A stretch of 41,650 nucleotides of DNA from NCBI GenBank assembly GCA_016927855.1, contig JAFGLV010000029.1:1-41650 (forward strand), read 5' to 3'. A model generated the notes under the pieces. It made no database searches. It was not told where the DNA came from and saw only the letters and a list, made by a program, of their open reading frames with translations. Source of the DNA: Sedimentisphaerales bacterium (GTDB taxonomy: Bacteria; Planctomycetota; Phycisphaerae; Sedimentisphaerales; Anaerobacaceae). Shown one piece after another: positions 14,445 to 22,862 of the stretch (positions are counted from its first letter, which is position 1; each line of letters begins with the position of its first letter). The translations under genes were made by a program, and so were the position numbers.

Positions 14445-16670
14445 TTACGGGGTGGTCCACCCGATGGCATCCAGCATGGGCTGAATCTCCGGGTTGGCCA
14501 TGAACAGGTTCCAGCACAATTGCGTGCGGTAGTTCTCGATCATGATCACGATGGGGCCTTGGTCGATAGCGACGTAGCCCGGCGCGAACCAATCTACGTT
14601 GGGGTTGAAAGCGTCGACGAAACCGAACGGTCCCCACAGGTCACGGCCGTAGGCGTGGTAGAAGTGCTTTAGGGTCGCCTGGGATTCGTCGGGGACATAA
14701 GGCATGGCGCTGAGCGCGGCGGTCGGGGCAATCGTGCCGTTGTCGCTGGTCGGGGAATGGGCGCTGTAGCCCCAAGGGTTGAAGCTGGCGGTCAGGCCCC
14801 ACACCAGATCACTATAGCCAGCAAACCCCCGAGGATTCTCGATGCAGTAAGCACGATGGATCAGCGAGATGTTCCGGCTGTTGTCGAAGTAGCTGCAAAA
14901 ACCATCGCTCTTGTCGCGCGGGTCGAAGCCCAGGTGGCTGTAGTGGGTGAAGAACAGCGGCCCGCCTTTCTCGGGACCGACCCACTGCTTGTAGCCATAG
15001 TACGAGTTGCCATTGACGTAGTCGGCCGGCTTGGCCCAGCCGATGTAGTAACGTGAAGGCGGAATCGGGTGCGTCGGCGAGGCAATCGCCAGCAGGTACG
15101 CAATCATGCACTCATTGTAACCTCGGATGGCGAAGTTGCTCTGCCAGCCATAGTCGGGAGACCAGTGCCAGTAAAGCACGTCACTTCTCTCGCTCTTGAG
15201 ATACCAGCTCCATTCGACCTCTTCCCACATCTGGGTGGCTCTACTACGGATCTCTGTCTCCACCGGGTCGTTCGGATCGTCGAAGTATTGGCGGACCGTG
15301 AGCATGCCTTGGATCAGGTAGGCGGTCTCGACCAGGTCGCCGCCGTTGTCATAGGTGCTGAAGGGCTTGGTGACGCCGGTGGCTCCATTGATCCAGTGCG
15401 ACCAGGCGCCATGAAAACGGGAAGCCTTCTCCCCCAGAAAGGTCAGGATTTGCAGGACACGGTTGGCCGCCTGGGGTCGGGTTACGAATCCCCGCTCGGC
15501 GCCGACGCAAATGGCCATCAGGCCCATGCCGGTGCCTCCCGAGGTGCAGGTATCCGTGCTGTGGCCCAGCTTATATCCCTCTCGCGCCAGTCCGCTGACC
15601 GGATGGCCATAGTCCCAGAAGTACCGAAAGACCGCCTCCTGCACGGAGGTGAGAAGCTGCTCGTCTGTCATCGCATAGGAGGTGCCGGCGACGACATTCG
15701 AGGGCTCAGACTCTCCGCCCTCGTGTATAGCCGCCGAGGTCACGCAGTAGTAGTAGGTCTGGTCATTGACACCGAAGAAGTTGCTGTAGACAGGGAGCGG
15801 GTGGGCCTGTTCGTTGAGCTTGACAAAGGTGCCTTCCGCGGAATCGGCGCGATAGATGTAATAGCCTTCCCGATTGGGGTCCGGCACGGATGACCAGCGC
15901 AAATCGATCCGGCTGTCGTGTCCGACGGCAGTCACGTCGTTCGGAGCCGGTGGTGGGGGAGGAGGGATCGGGGGTTCCGATAGGGCCAGAGCGCCGATCT
16001 GGTCGGTGGTCAACGAGCGGTTGTAGAGCCGCACGTCGTCGATGAAACCGTTCCAGAAGCGTTTAGGCGCTTGTCCGTTCTCGCCGATAAGAACTCGGCT
16101 CCAGTTGCGGTTGATGCTGCCCCGAACCGATTTGGACTCCACCCGGCTGCCGTCTTGATACATGGTGAGCATCGAGCCATCGTACACCCCGGCGATGTGA
16201 TGCCAGTCGCCGTCGTTCACGTCACCGCTGTAGACCTCCGGCCAGCCTCCTCCCACCAGGCCCAGGCATAGAAATGCGATGCGATCGTCGTCGCGCGTCC
16301 GAGCCAGGACCCAGTCGTCTCCCTTGGTGACGATGGCATTCCAGTTTCGGTCGAACTCGCCGACTCTTATCCAGCAAGCGACGGTAATCTGGCCGGTAAA
16401 CGTCAGTGACGGATCATCGCCCGCGTCGACGTAGTCGCCGTCCCCGTCGAAGTCCAGGCACCAGCCGCGATCCCGGTCGTTCACCCAGGTGGGGTCACCG
16501 ATGAGCGTGCCGTGGTTGCCGCCGGCGCCGTCGGCGGCGCTGCCGTCCAGAGCCCAGTAGCTGACGAGGTTTGGCTCAGACTCGAACGCGGACGCCGAGC
16601 CTCCGGAGGTCGGCAGGAGGACCAGCACCGATAGCACAACAGGCAGCGAACCGGAGATCACTCTTCTCAT
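14445..16670 (-). CDS. Secreted LamG-FN3-glycoamylase-like glycosidase (GH144-type)
   Basis: This is a 741-aa exported protein. It has a signal peptide (about 1-28) and a LamG/concanavalin-like domain (about 35-230: SYWALDGSAADGAGGNHGTL, DGDWHHIAGVYDG, FIDDVRLYNRSLT). A polyproline linker (about 233-243) is followed by a fibronectin-III domain (about 245-325) and a glycoamylase-like (PF10091) catalytic domain from about 330 to the end. The domain starts TDEQLLTSVQEAVFRYFWDY and contains GGTGMGLMAI, GGDLVETAYLIQGML, GYNECMIAYLLAIASPTHP and DQGPIVIMIENYRT. PF10091 members include GH144 endo-beta-1,2-glucanases, so beta-1,2-glucan degradation is the best guess. ATG 16670 has GGAG 7 nt upstream. 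The protein has no dockerin or PEP-CTERM tail. It converges with the O-methyltransferase gene (28-bp gap). Confidence 0.85.
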   Translation of the reverse strand: MRRVISGSLPVVLSVLVLLPTSGGSASAFESEPNLVSYWALDGSAADGAGGNHGTLIGDPTWVNDRDRGWCLDFDGDGDYVDAGDDPSLTFTGQITVACWIRVGEFDRNWNAIVTKGDDWVLARTRDDDRIAFLCLGLVGGGWPEVYSGDVNDGDWHHIAGVYDGSMLTMYQDGSRVESKSVRGSINRNWSRVLIGENGQAPKRFWNGFIDDVRLYNRSLTTDQIGALALSEPPIPPPPPPAPNDVTAVGHDSRIDLRWSSVPDPNREGYYIYRADSAEGTFVKLNEQAHPLPVYSNFFGVNDQTYYYCVTSAAIHEGGESEPSNVVAGTSYAMTDEQLLTSVQEAVFRYFWDYGHPVSGLAREGYKLGHSTDTCTSGGTGMGLMAICVGAERGFVTRPQAANRVLQILTFLGEKASRFHGAWSHWINGATGVTKPFSTYDNGGDLVETAYLIQGMLTVRQYFDDPNDPVETEIRSRATQMWEEVEWSWYLKSERSDVLYWHWSPDYGWQSNFAIRGYNECMIAYLLAIASPTHPIPPSRYYIGWAKPADYVNGNSYYGYKQWVGPEKGGPLFFTHYSHLGFDPRDKSDGFCSYFDNSRNISLIHRAYCIENPRGFAGYSDLVWGLTASFNPWGYSAHSPTSDNGTIAPTAALSAMPYVPDESQATLKHFYHAYGRDLWGPFGFVDAFNPNVDWFAPGYVAIDQGPIVIMIENYRTQLCWNLFMANPEIQPMLDAIGWTTP

Positions 16671-16810
16671 CGCTCGTCTCCAATGCGGCGCGGCGACGCA
16701 CACACAGGGCCGGCAACGTAGACCCACATCCTCTACTATACCCGCATCTGCTGAAAAGGCAAGGATTTCCCTTGTGATGAGCCGCGCAACGCCAGCCGTG
16801 CGACGCGCGC

Positions 16811-17299
16811 CTACACCAGAGCTTTCTCGAAGTCCTCGACGCGCGGAGGCTTCTTGCCTTTGCCGGGCACGATGGTGTGCCCCTCGGCGACCAGCTTCTC
16901 GGCTTGAGCCTCGGCACCGCCGACGAATTTGGGGTTGAGGCTGCCGTCCTCCTTGACCACACGCCAGTAGGGCGCGATGGGCTCCCTGCCGGCCAAGCGG
17001 TCCTCCTCGGCAGCCTGAGAGATGATCTGCAGGAAGATGCCCAGCGTCATGGGGCACGTCGAATCGGCCTTCTCGCGCTCGGCCAGGCGCCGGCGGATCT
17101 GACCCGTCGTGATGAGCTTGCCTTTGGGTACGGTGCGGACCTCGGCGTCCGCCATCGAGGGTGTCGGCACGAGCACCCAGCGCCCTCCCTGTGACTTGCG
17201 CCACTTCTCCGGGACCTCCACGACCTTGGGCAAACCCTCCACGGCTGGGTTTTCCAGCTTCTCTCGCCCACTCTTGCGTCGCGTGTGCGCCCCAGCCAT
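16811..17299 (-). CDS. MGMT-fold alkyltransferase-like protein without active cysteine
   Basis: This 162-aa protein has the C-terminal DNA-binding fold of O6-alkylguanine-DNA alkyltransferase. A helix-turn-helix-like stretch begins TTGQIRRRL. The active-site region is PYWRVVKEDGSLN (110-122), followed by GGAEAQAEKLVAEGH. The usual PCHRV is replaced by PYWRV, so the acceptor cysteine is absent, as in alkyltransferase-like (ATL) proteins, which bind alkylated guanine and hand it to nucleotide excision repair. Typical ATLs have PWHRV; the Tyr-Trp pair here differs. The N-terminal 60 residues are basic and not part of the family. ATG 17299 has GAGG 7 nt upstream. It is divergent from the GntR operon. 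Confidence 0.75.
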   Translation of the reverse strand: MAGAHTRRKSGREKLENPAVEGLPKVVEVPEKWRKSQGGRWVLVPTPSMADAEVRTVPKGKLITTGQIRRRLAEREKADSTCPMTLGIFLQIISQAAEEDRLAGREPIAPYWRVVKEDGSLNPKFVGGAEAQAEKLVAEGHTIVPGKGKKPPRVEDFEKALV

Positions 17300-17497
17300 A
17301 CTGTCGCCTCTCAAGAACTACCGTGATTGCCCGCAGGATAGCCCCAACAGCCCTGTGCGTCAAGGTCATGCCCGTGGAGGCAAGAATCCGGAGACCTCCG
17401 GCTGCATCCTGGACTTCCAGCTTCGCAGGGATGGCAGTTGCGTAGCAGCCTACGACTCTCGGTACGTCAGTTCCGCGAAAAAAAAGTGAGAATTTTC

Positions 17498-17548
17498 TTG
17501 CCCGAAAGCCGGCGCGCGCGTATATTTGTAATAGTTAGAGTAGTACAA
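17498..17548 (+). promoter_or_regulatory. Promoter with candidate GntR operator
   Basis: TTGCCC (17498-17503) and TATATT (17521-17526) are separated by 17 bp. Overlapping and just after the -10 box is an inverted repeat, TTGTAATAGT-TAG-AGTAGTACAA (17526-17548; 8 of 10 arm positions match). The site sits 16 bp before the gntR start, where a YtrA-type repressor would be expected to bind for self-control. The palindrome is visible; the binding is inferred. Confidence 0.5.
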
Positions 17549-17563
17549 ATGGTGAGGTGGTGT

Positions 17564-17962
17564 ATGCAGATACGCATCGACAACGCATCGGACCGGCCCG
17601 TATATCTCCAGATCGTCGATCAGGTCAAGCGGGACATCGCGCTGGGCCGGCTGGTCCGAGACGAGAGGCTCCCGACGGTGCGCCTGCTGGCCGGACAGCT
17701 TGCAATCAACCCCAACACCATTGCGAAGGCATTTCGCCAACTCGAACGGGAGGGTATCATCGTGACCAAAGCCGGCGCGGGAGCCTTCGTCGCGAACCTG
17801 GACAGCAATCTGAGTCGATCTGTCCGGCGCAAGCTCGTCTGCGACGAGTTGGAGCGGATCGTGGTCGAGGCCTTTCACATGCAGATCGACAAGGCCACGC
17901 TCGCCGACTGGTTCAACAGTGCGCTCGAGAAGTTCAATCTGGTCGCCGGGAAGGAGAGGTAG
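17564..17962 (+). CDS. GntR-family regulator, YtrA subfamily
   Basis: This 132-aa DNA-binding protein has an N-terminal winged helix-turn-helix of the GntR type (about 10-75: PVYLQIVDQVKRDIALGRL, ERLPTVRLLAGQLAINPNTIAKAFRQLEREGII). Only a short C-terminal helical segment of about 50 residues follows. That short form is the YtrA subfamily, which represses ABC transporter operons. ATG 17564 has GAGGTGG about 4 nt upstream; the open frame before it covers the promoter. It is the first gene of an operon, and the ABC ATPase begins one base after its stop codon. A candidate operator lies at 17526-17548. The inducing signal is unknown; in Firmicutes these respond to cell-wall-active compounds. Confidence 0.9.
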   Translation: MQIRIDNASDRPVYLQIVDQVKRDIALGRLVRDERLPTVRLLAGQLAINPNTIAKAFRQLEREGIIVTKAGAGAFVANLDSNLSRSVRRKLVCDELERIVVEAFHMQIDKATLADWFNSALEKFNLVAGKER

Positions 17963-17963
17963 C

Positions 17964-18878
17964 ATGTCGGACAACGTGATCGACGCTCAAGGCTTGGTCA
18001 AGTACTACGATGGACGGTGCGTGCTGGACGGCATCGATCTGGCGGTTCCGCGCGGCTGCATCTATGGCCTGCTCGGTCGCAACGGGTGCGGCAAGACCAC
18101 CATGATCCGCATCCTGCTGGGCCTGGAGCCGCCCACGCGCGGGGCTACGTCGCTGCTGGGACAGGACTCGACGAAGCTCTCCGCCCAGACGCGCGGCCGG
18201 ATCGGTTACGTCGCCGAGGGGCACAACCTGATTCAGAACTACCGGGTTCGTCGTATTATCAGCCTGTGCAAAGGCCTTTCGCTGCGCTGGAACAATGCGT
18301 TCTTCGGGCGGCTGATGGAGACGTTCCACCTGCCGCTGGACCGGAGGGTCAAGGAACTGTCGGCCGGCATGAGGGCCGAGTTGAACCTCGCGCTGGCGAT
18401 GGCTTCGGACCCCGAGCTGCTCATCCTTGACGATCCGACGCTCGGGCTCGATACCGTCGCGCGCCGGCAGTTCCTCGAACTGGCCATCGACCTGATCCAG
18501 AAAGATGATCGGACGATCCTGTTCAGCTCGCACATCCTCAGCGACGTCGAGCGCATCGCTGACCGCATCGGCGTCATCGTCGCGGGCAAGCTCGTGGTCG
18601 ACTGCGAGCTTCAGGAACTCAAGGATCGCGTCAGGAAGCTCCAGGTCCTGTTTGAGGTTGAGCCGCCGGAGGACATGTACCTGACCGAGATTATCAACCG
18701 CCGGACCCAGGGTCGCGAGATGGTGCTCACCGTCGCCAACTGGAACGCCCAGAAGCAGGCGATCCTGGACACCTTCAAGCCGGTCAGTTGCACCGAGGTG
18801 CCTATGACCCTGGAGGACATCTTCATCGAGTGTACCAGGCCGTCCGCCGAGCCGGCCGCGCAGAAAAGCGAGGTTTGA
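17964..18878 (+). CDS. ABC transporter ATP-binding protein
   Basis: This 304-aa ATPase of an ABC-2-type exporter has Walker A GRNGCGKTT (38-46), a Q-loop region near YVAEGHNLIQ, the signature ELSAGMRAELNLAL (LSAGM replaces the usual LSGGQ), Walker B LLILDDPTLGLD and the H-loop SSHILSDVERIADR. The C-terminal 90 residues are the extension seen in YtrB/EcsA-like ATPases. AAGGAGAGG precedes the ATG. It lies one base after gntR and one base before the permease gene, so it is tightly co-translated. The substrate is unknown. Confidence 0.92.
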   Translation: MSDNVIDAQGLVKYYDGRCVLDGIDLAVPRGCIYGLLGRNGCGKTTMIRILLGLEPPTRGATSLLGQDSTKLSAQTRGRIGYVAEGHNLIQNYRVRRIISLCKGLSLRWNNAFFGRLMETFHLPLDRRVKELSAGMRAELNLALAMASDPELLILDDPTLGLDTVARRQFLELAIDLIQKDDRTILFSSHILSDVERIADRIGVIVAGKLVVDCELQELKDRVRKLQVLFEVEPPEDMYLTEIINRRTQGREMVLTVANWNAQKQAILDTFKPVSCTEVPMTLEDIFIECTRPSAEPAAQKSEV

Positions 18879-18879
18879 T

Positions 18880-19521
18880 ATGCATGCCATGCTGATTCTC
18901 GTCAAGCGGGAGATCATCGACCACGTCGCCTATTTCGTCGGCGCCGCTGTCGCGGCCGGCCTGCTGATTGCCTTGATGGCGGTGATCGTTCTGAACTACG
19001 ACTCTAACGACACCTCTCTAATGGTCTTCACGGCGCTGACTCCTCTGATCCTGCTCGTGGGAACGGGTCTGTGCGCGCTGGGGGTGGCGCAGATGTACGT
19101 TGACCGCAATCGCAACATCTCCGCGTTCTTGATGGCGCTGCCGGTGACGCGCGGGCGGCTCTTTGTGGCGCGCCTCCTGGCGGGTCTGCTGGCATCGCTC
19201 GTCCTCGTCCTGCCGCTCGCGGTGGCCGGCATCGTGCTGCTGAGCCTTCCGTCGAACGAGGTGCCGCAGTATCGCGGTCTGGTGGGCGACCTGTTCTGGC
19301 CGGTCCTGCTGGTCTGCATCGCCTGCTACAGTCTCGGGCTCTACGCCGGCTGGAACCGCCGGTCCCTGGCGCCGACGCTGGTCGTCCTGCCGGCGATGGT
19401 GCTGATTCCCGCCCTGGTGGTCATCAAGGGCTTCGGCGTCGAGGTCGTCGTGATCTTGTTGCTGTTTATCGCCTCGTGCCTGGTCGCGACCTGGTGCAGG
19501 TTTTCTTCTTCGTCGCTGTAG
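18880..19521 (+). CDS. ABC-2-type transporter permease
   Basis: This 213-aa integral membrane protein has about six hydrophobic helices (first at about residues 20-45, then 52-72, 98-120, 140-155, 160-178 and 185-203). The polar N-terminus MHAMLILVKREIIDH is typical of ABC-2 permeases. It begins one base after the ATPase stop codon. It ends abruptly at residue 213 with a Ser-rich tail, and the next gene starts 10 bp later. It is the partner of the ATPase and probably dimerises in the inner membrane. No sequence feature shows what it moves. Confidence 0.85.
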   Translation: MHAMLILVKREIIDHVAYFVGAAVAAGLLIALMAVIVLNYDSNDTSLMVFTALTPLILLVGTGLCALGVAQMYVDRNRNISAFLMALPVTRGRLFVARLLAGLLASLVLVLPLAVAGIVLLSLPSNEVPQYRGLVGDLFWPVLLVCIACYSLGLYAGWNRRSLAPTLVVLPAMVLIPALVVIKGFGVEVVVILLLFIASCLVATWCRFSSSSL

Positions 19522-19531
19522 GAGCGCCGCC

Positions 19532-21223
19532 ATGAAGACTTCTTCGAACTACCTCGTCAAGGTCCTCGCGACGGGATTCGTCGTTCTGCTGCTGTTCGCG
19601 ATCGTCCTGTTCTGGTGCCGCTTTGGCGCCGAGGAGCGCCTGGTGGTCGGTATGCCGTACGACGCGATGCGCGTGCAGATATCGCCTTCCGGCCTGTTGC
19701 CTGACGCGGTCGAACGCGAGCCCAACGTCAGCGAATTGTCCGTCGCTTCCGGGACCTTCGCGCATCTGTCTCTGACCCATTTCCTAGGCTTGCCGGCGTA
19801 TGTGACATCCGTTCTGCCGGGAGGCAGCCGCTCCGACGTGGTTCACTATGATAGTGATGCAGATTGGGCGTACTTCGACAGAACCCGAGGACAGATGGTT
19901 CTGCGAAAGACCGATTCGCAGACACACCGGGTTGTCACGTTCTATGCAGGTCCCGACGGCATGTCCGACGCGCCGGACGCGGAGCATGGGCGTTTCGTTG
20001 AGCCGATGATAGCACGAAGCTGGACCGCTTATATCGTTTACGACCGGAGCCGGCAGCGTTTCTTCGCGATCGATTGGCGCGCGTCCAGCGTTCGCGTAGG
20101 TCCTCCGTATGCCGAGCAGGTGCCGGCCGAGCCGGTGAGCATAGGCGCCAACTGGCGTCGAGGGGGCCTGGACGTGGGTTGGCGGCCGCCGATGGTTCAG
20201 GTGCCGCGCGCACGCGATCCGGGCGATACGCAGCCGCAACACGAGTCTCGATTCACCATGCAGTTCGGGTTCGGCGATCCTGGCGGCTACCTTCCCGTCG
20301 TCGGCGCCTCAGGCCGGATCGACTTGCTCGACTGTCAATCCCTCAAGCTGATCCCACTCAGAGCGTCCCTGCCTGCGCCGCGGACCCTGTACGGCCAGGA
20401 CTCCAGCCGACCCAGTCGCCTGCTTGAATATGGCGTGCAGTTGGTCGGTGTGGGAAGGGACGCCGAGTACCTGGGTATGGTTGCCGGCAGTGTGTCCCGC
20501 CAGGGCATGTCGATGGCGCTGGGGGTCTTCGACAAGTCGGGCAGGCAGATCAAGGCAGCCACTACGGTCCTCGAGAGCACTAGTCGCGCGGGCAGGCCGC
20601 ACGTCGTGCCTTCGGAGAGGGTTGCTTTGTTTGGCGTACCCTGGGCTCCGGCGCTGACGGTGTTCAAGTACGCCCTGGAGAGCATGCACCCGCCGGTCCT
20701 GACACTGGCGTCGTTCTTCACCGCCGACGATGTCGAAGCGCGCGCGAGCCATCGGGCTTTGTTCCTCATGCCCAATTCCTTCGTCGCGCTGCAGCGCGAC
20801 CAGGTCAGGCGGAGCATCTTCGCCCAGTTGCCCGGCGCGCTGTGGACCATGGTGCCTGCGTTCCTCTTGGCGGGTCTGCTCGCCTGGCGAGTCGCGCGCG
20901 ACGCGGCAGTTGTTGGCTTGGCGGGCAATACGCGCGCCGGTTGGTTTGTCGCAACGCTGGCCTTCGGTCTGCCGGCGTACATCACCTATCGCCTGACGCG
21001 GCTGCAAGCGGCGCTGGTGACGTGCACCAACTGCGGCTTGCCGCGACGGCCGGACATGGACCGCTGCCACCGTTGCCGCAGCCTCTGGCGCGTGCCCGAA
21101 CTGGTTCCGCCTGCCTGGCGCGTCCTCGACGGCACGCTTCCATCATCCGAGCAGCCCGAAGAGTCCGAAAAAAACTCGGCCGAGCCGGAACAAAAACTCG
21201 ACTCGCCTGTCGAATCTATGTAA
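19532..21223 (+). CDS. Membrane-anchored protein with large periplasmic domain and C-terminal zinc ribbon
   Basis: This 563-aa protein is not assigned to a family. An N-terminal membrane anchor (about 8-28) is followed by a domain of about 400 residues with a beta-propeller-like feel (repeated short strands with Y/W/D: WAYFDRTRGQMVLRKT, RQRFFAIDW, GRIDLLDCQSLKLIPL). Two C-terminal membrane helices (about 435-455 and 468-488) come next, then a cytoplasmic four-cysteine zinc ribbon (C498, C501, C512, C515). An acidic Ser/Glu-rich tail ends the protein. GGAG lies 8 nt before the ATG. It is the last gene of the gntR-ABC operon. By analogy with other ABC exporters with a large partner it may be a substrate-binding or regulatory subunit (inference). 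The zinc ribbon next to membrane helices is unusual. Confidence 0.85.
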   Translation: MKTSSNYLVKVLATGFVVLLLFAIVLFWCRFGAEERLVVGMPYDAMRVQISPSGLLPDAVEREPNVSELSVASGTFAHLSLTHFLGLPAYVTSVLPGGSRSDVVHYDSDADWAYFDRTRGQMVLRKTDSQTHRVVTFYAGPDGMSDAPDAEHGRFVEPMIARSWTAYIVYDRSRQRFFAIDWRASSVRVGPPYAEQVPAEPVSIGANWRRGGLDVGWRPPMVQVPRARDPGDTQPQHESRFTMQFGFGDPGGYLPVVGASGRIDLLDCQSLKLIPLRASLPAPRTLYGQDSSRPSRLLEYGVQLVGVGRDAEYLGMVAGSVSRQGMSMALGVFDKSGRQIKAATTVLESTSRAGRPHVVPSERVALFGVPWAPALTVFKYALESMHPPVLTLASFFTADDVEARASHRALFLMPNSFVALQRDQVRRSIFAQLPGALWTMVPAFLLAGLLAWRVARDAAVVGLAGNTRAGWFVATLAFGLPAYITYRLTRLQAALVTCTNCGLPRRPDMDRCHRCRSLWRVPELVPPAWRVLDGTLPSSEQPEESEKNSAEPEQKLDSPVESM

Positions 21224-21368
21224 CCACAGGCGTCATCGCGGCCTCTTATTGATTGAAGGCGGAAAGCAACGTGAACAGTCGGGGCGCCAGGCTTGCGTCT
21301 CAGCGCCGGGCTGAGTCTCTGCGCGCATCGCGAGCGCCGTGCGTGCCGTTAGAAGGATAGGGACATTT

Positions 21369-21926
21369 ATGAGTGTGGAGAACGAACATATCGAGCTGCT
21401 CGCCGAGGTCAGATCGGGCGACCGGGCCAGCCTCAACCGCCTGGCCGCTCTGGTCTGGGACCGGCTGTATCCCTTCGCGTTCCGGACGACGTTGAACCAC
21501 GACGTGACCGAGGATGTGCTCCAGGAGACGCTGGTTTCGCTGCTGTGCGGCGTCGATTCACTGCGCAACCCCGCGCGGTTCTGGCCGTGGATGTACCGTA
21601 TTGCCTGGAACAAGATCCGCGACCGACACCGCCAGCGCCGGCTCGAAGCCAGCGCCGAAGGCCGATTGCTGCGCGAGGCGCCGCGTCCCGACGCCACCGG
21701 CAGTGTGCTCGACGCCAAAGTCCGCGAAGAGACACTGGCTCAGGTCGCGCGCGCCGTCGCGCATCTCAGCCGCGAGCACCAGGACGTGGTGCGCCTGCGC
21801 TATTACGACCAATTACCCTACAACGACATCGCCTTTCTGACGCGAACCACCCCGCAAAAAGTCCGCGTCCAGTTCCACCGCGCCAAAGAATCCCTCAAGA
21901 CCCGCCTGCAAATGTGCGGCACATAG
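21369..21926 (+). CDS. ECF-type RNA polymerase sigma factor
   Basis: This 185-aa extracytoplasmic-function sigma factor has region 2 (about 20-90: DRLYPFAFRTTLNHDVTEDVLQ, RFWPWMYRIAWNKIRDRHRQRR) that binds core polymerase and the -10 box. A linker is followed by region 4 (about 125-182: LSREHQDVVRLRYYDQLPYNDIA, TPQKVRVQFHRAKESLKTRL) that recognises the -35 box. The ATG at 21369 is chosen because the frame before it is arginine-rich non-family sequence and GAAGGATAGGG lies just upstream. No anti-sigma factor gene follows; instead the repeat/RAYT region begins. It follows the ABC operon by 145 bp. The planctomycete-specific ECF groups often lack an adjacent anti-sigma, so regulation is unclear. 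Confidence 0.9.
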   Translation: MSVENEHIELLAEVRSGDRASLNRLAALVWDRLYPFAFRTTLNHDVTEDVLQETLVSLLCGVDSLRNPARFWPWMYRIAWNKIRDRHRQRRLEASAEGRLLREAPRPDATGSVLDAKVREETLAQVARAVAHLSREHQDVVRLRYYDQLPYNDIAFLTRTTPQKVRVQFHRAKESLKTRLQMCGT

Positions 21927-21959
21927 CCCCGTCGCCAGACCCGCGCGGATGCGCACCTG

Positions 21960-22085
21960 GTAGAGACGCAACATTTTGCGTCTTCGCACGACTGAAACAG
22001 CCGGCCGTGGTGCCGCCAGCGCATCACGATTCGATGCGGCTGCAGCGAGATGCGAGGCGGGAGACGCAAGATATTGCGTCTCTAC
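21960..22085 (+). repeat. REP/BIME-like element, copy A
   Basis: This 126-bp element starts GTAGAGACGCAACATTTTGC and ends in the near-complement (GCAAGATATTGCGTCTCTAC); 22 of 24 terminal bases match. Each end is itself a hairpin with stem AGACGCAA/TTGCGTCT and a 4-nt loop (CATT, GATA). It lies after the sigma factor gene. Copies B and C are nearly identical. Confidence 0.9.
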
Positions 22086-22180
22086 ACGAGGGACCAACGT
22101 GATGGCGGCGTCACGGTGTTGACGACAGACCATGAGGGTGGTATGCTACCCGTGATGCAGACAGTCGGACGTTGTCGCCT

Positions 22181-22307
22181 GTAGAGACGCAACATTTTGC
22201 GTCTTCGCACCGGTGACACAGCCGGCCGGGTTGCCGCCAGCGCATTACGGTTCGATGCGGCTGTAGCGAGATGCGAAGGGGGGAGACGCAAGATGTTGCG
22301 TCTCTAC
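22181..22307 (+). repeat. REP/BIME-like element, copy B
   Basis: This 127-bp copy has the same terminal hairpins as copy A (loops CATT and GATG). It ends 27 bp before the RAYT start codon, so the RAYT promoter or its mRNA leader lies within or next to the element. Confidence 0.9.
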
Positions 22308-22334
22308 AACGTGTCGGATGCTTGGAGGGTTGAG

Positions 22335-22862
22335 ATGGCACTGTATCGCGAGAAATACCGCGTGGAGACTACGCGGCTGGCCTCTTGGGATTATTCCTCG
22401 CGTGGCTACTACTTTGTGACGATCTGCACGAAGGCCCATGAAAACTCCTTCGGTGAGATCGTTGCCGGCGAGATGGTTCGTACGAACATCGGCCAGGCCG
22501 CCTGCGAATGCTGGCAGGCCATTCCACGTCACTTTCCGTTCGCGAGGCCCGAGGACTTCGTGCTCATGCCGAACCACGTGCACGGCATCGTAGCCATCGA
22601 ACAGGACGGGCAGGCAGGCGGTGGAAACGCGTTCGGCCCGCAGTCGGGCAACCTGGCTGCGATCATCCGGGGTTATAAGATCGGAGTCAAGAAATGTGCG
22701 ACGGCGCAGGGCGTCGGGTTCCATTGGCAACCACGCTTCTACGAACACATCATTCGAGATCAGCGATCATTGGAGAAGATCAGACACTACATCGCGACGA
22801 ACCCTCAACGCTGGGAATTCGACGAATACAACCAGGCCCGACAGCGCCATCGTCCCCGGTAG
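22335..22862 (+). CDS. REP-associated tyrosine transposase (RAYT, Y1 IS200/IS605-like)
   Basis: This 175-aa single-strand DNA transposase of the Y1 HuH family has the HuH-type motif NHVHG (80-84) with FVLMPN before it and the candidate nucleophile Tyr136 in RFYEHIIRD. The family's N-terminal TxRLxxWDYxxxGxYFVTICT pattern is also present. RAYTs nick and join REP hairpins and are thought to spread them. ATG 22335 has GGAGG 6 nt upstream; upstream in-frame codons belong to repeat B. The protein is full length for the family and both catalytic motifs are intact. Its stop codon (22860-22862) lies inside repeat C, so gene and repeats form one composite unit at about 22181-22984. Confidence 0.92.
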   Translation: MALYREKYRVETTRLASWDYSSRGYYFVTICTKAHENSFGEIVAGEMVRTNIGQAACECWQAIPRHFPFARPEDFVLMPNHVHGIVAIEQDGQAGGGNAFGPQSGNLAAIIRGYKIGVKKCATAQGVGFHWQPRFYEHIIRDQRSLEKIRHYIATNPQRWEFDEYNQARQRHRPR

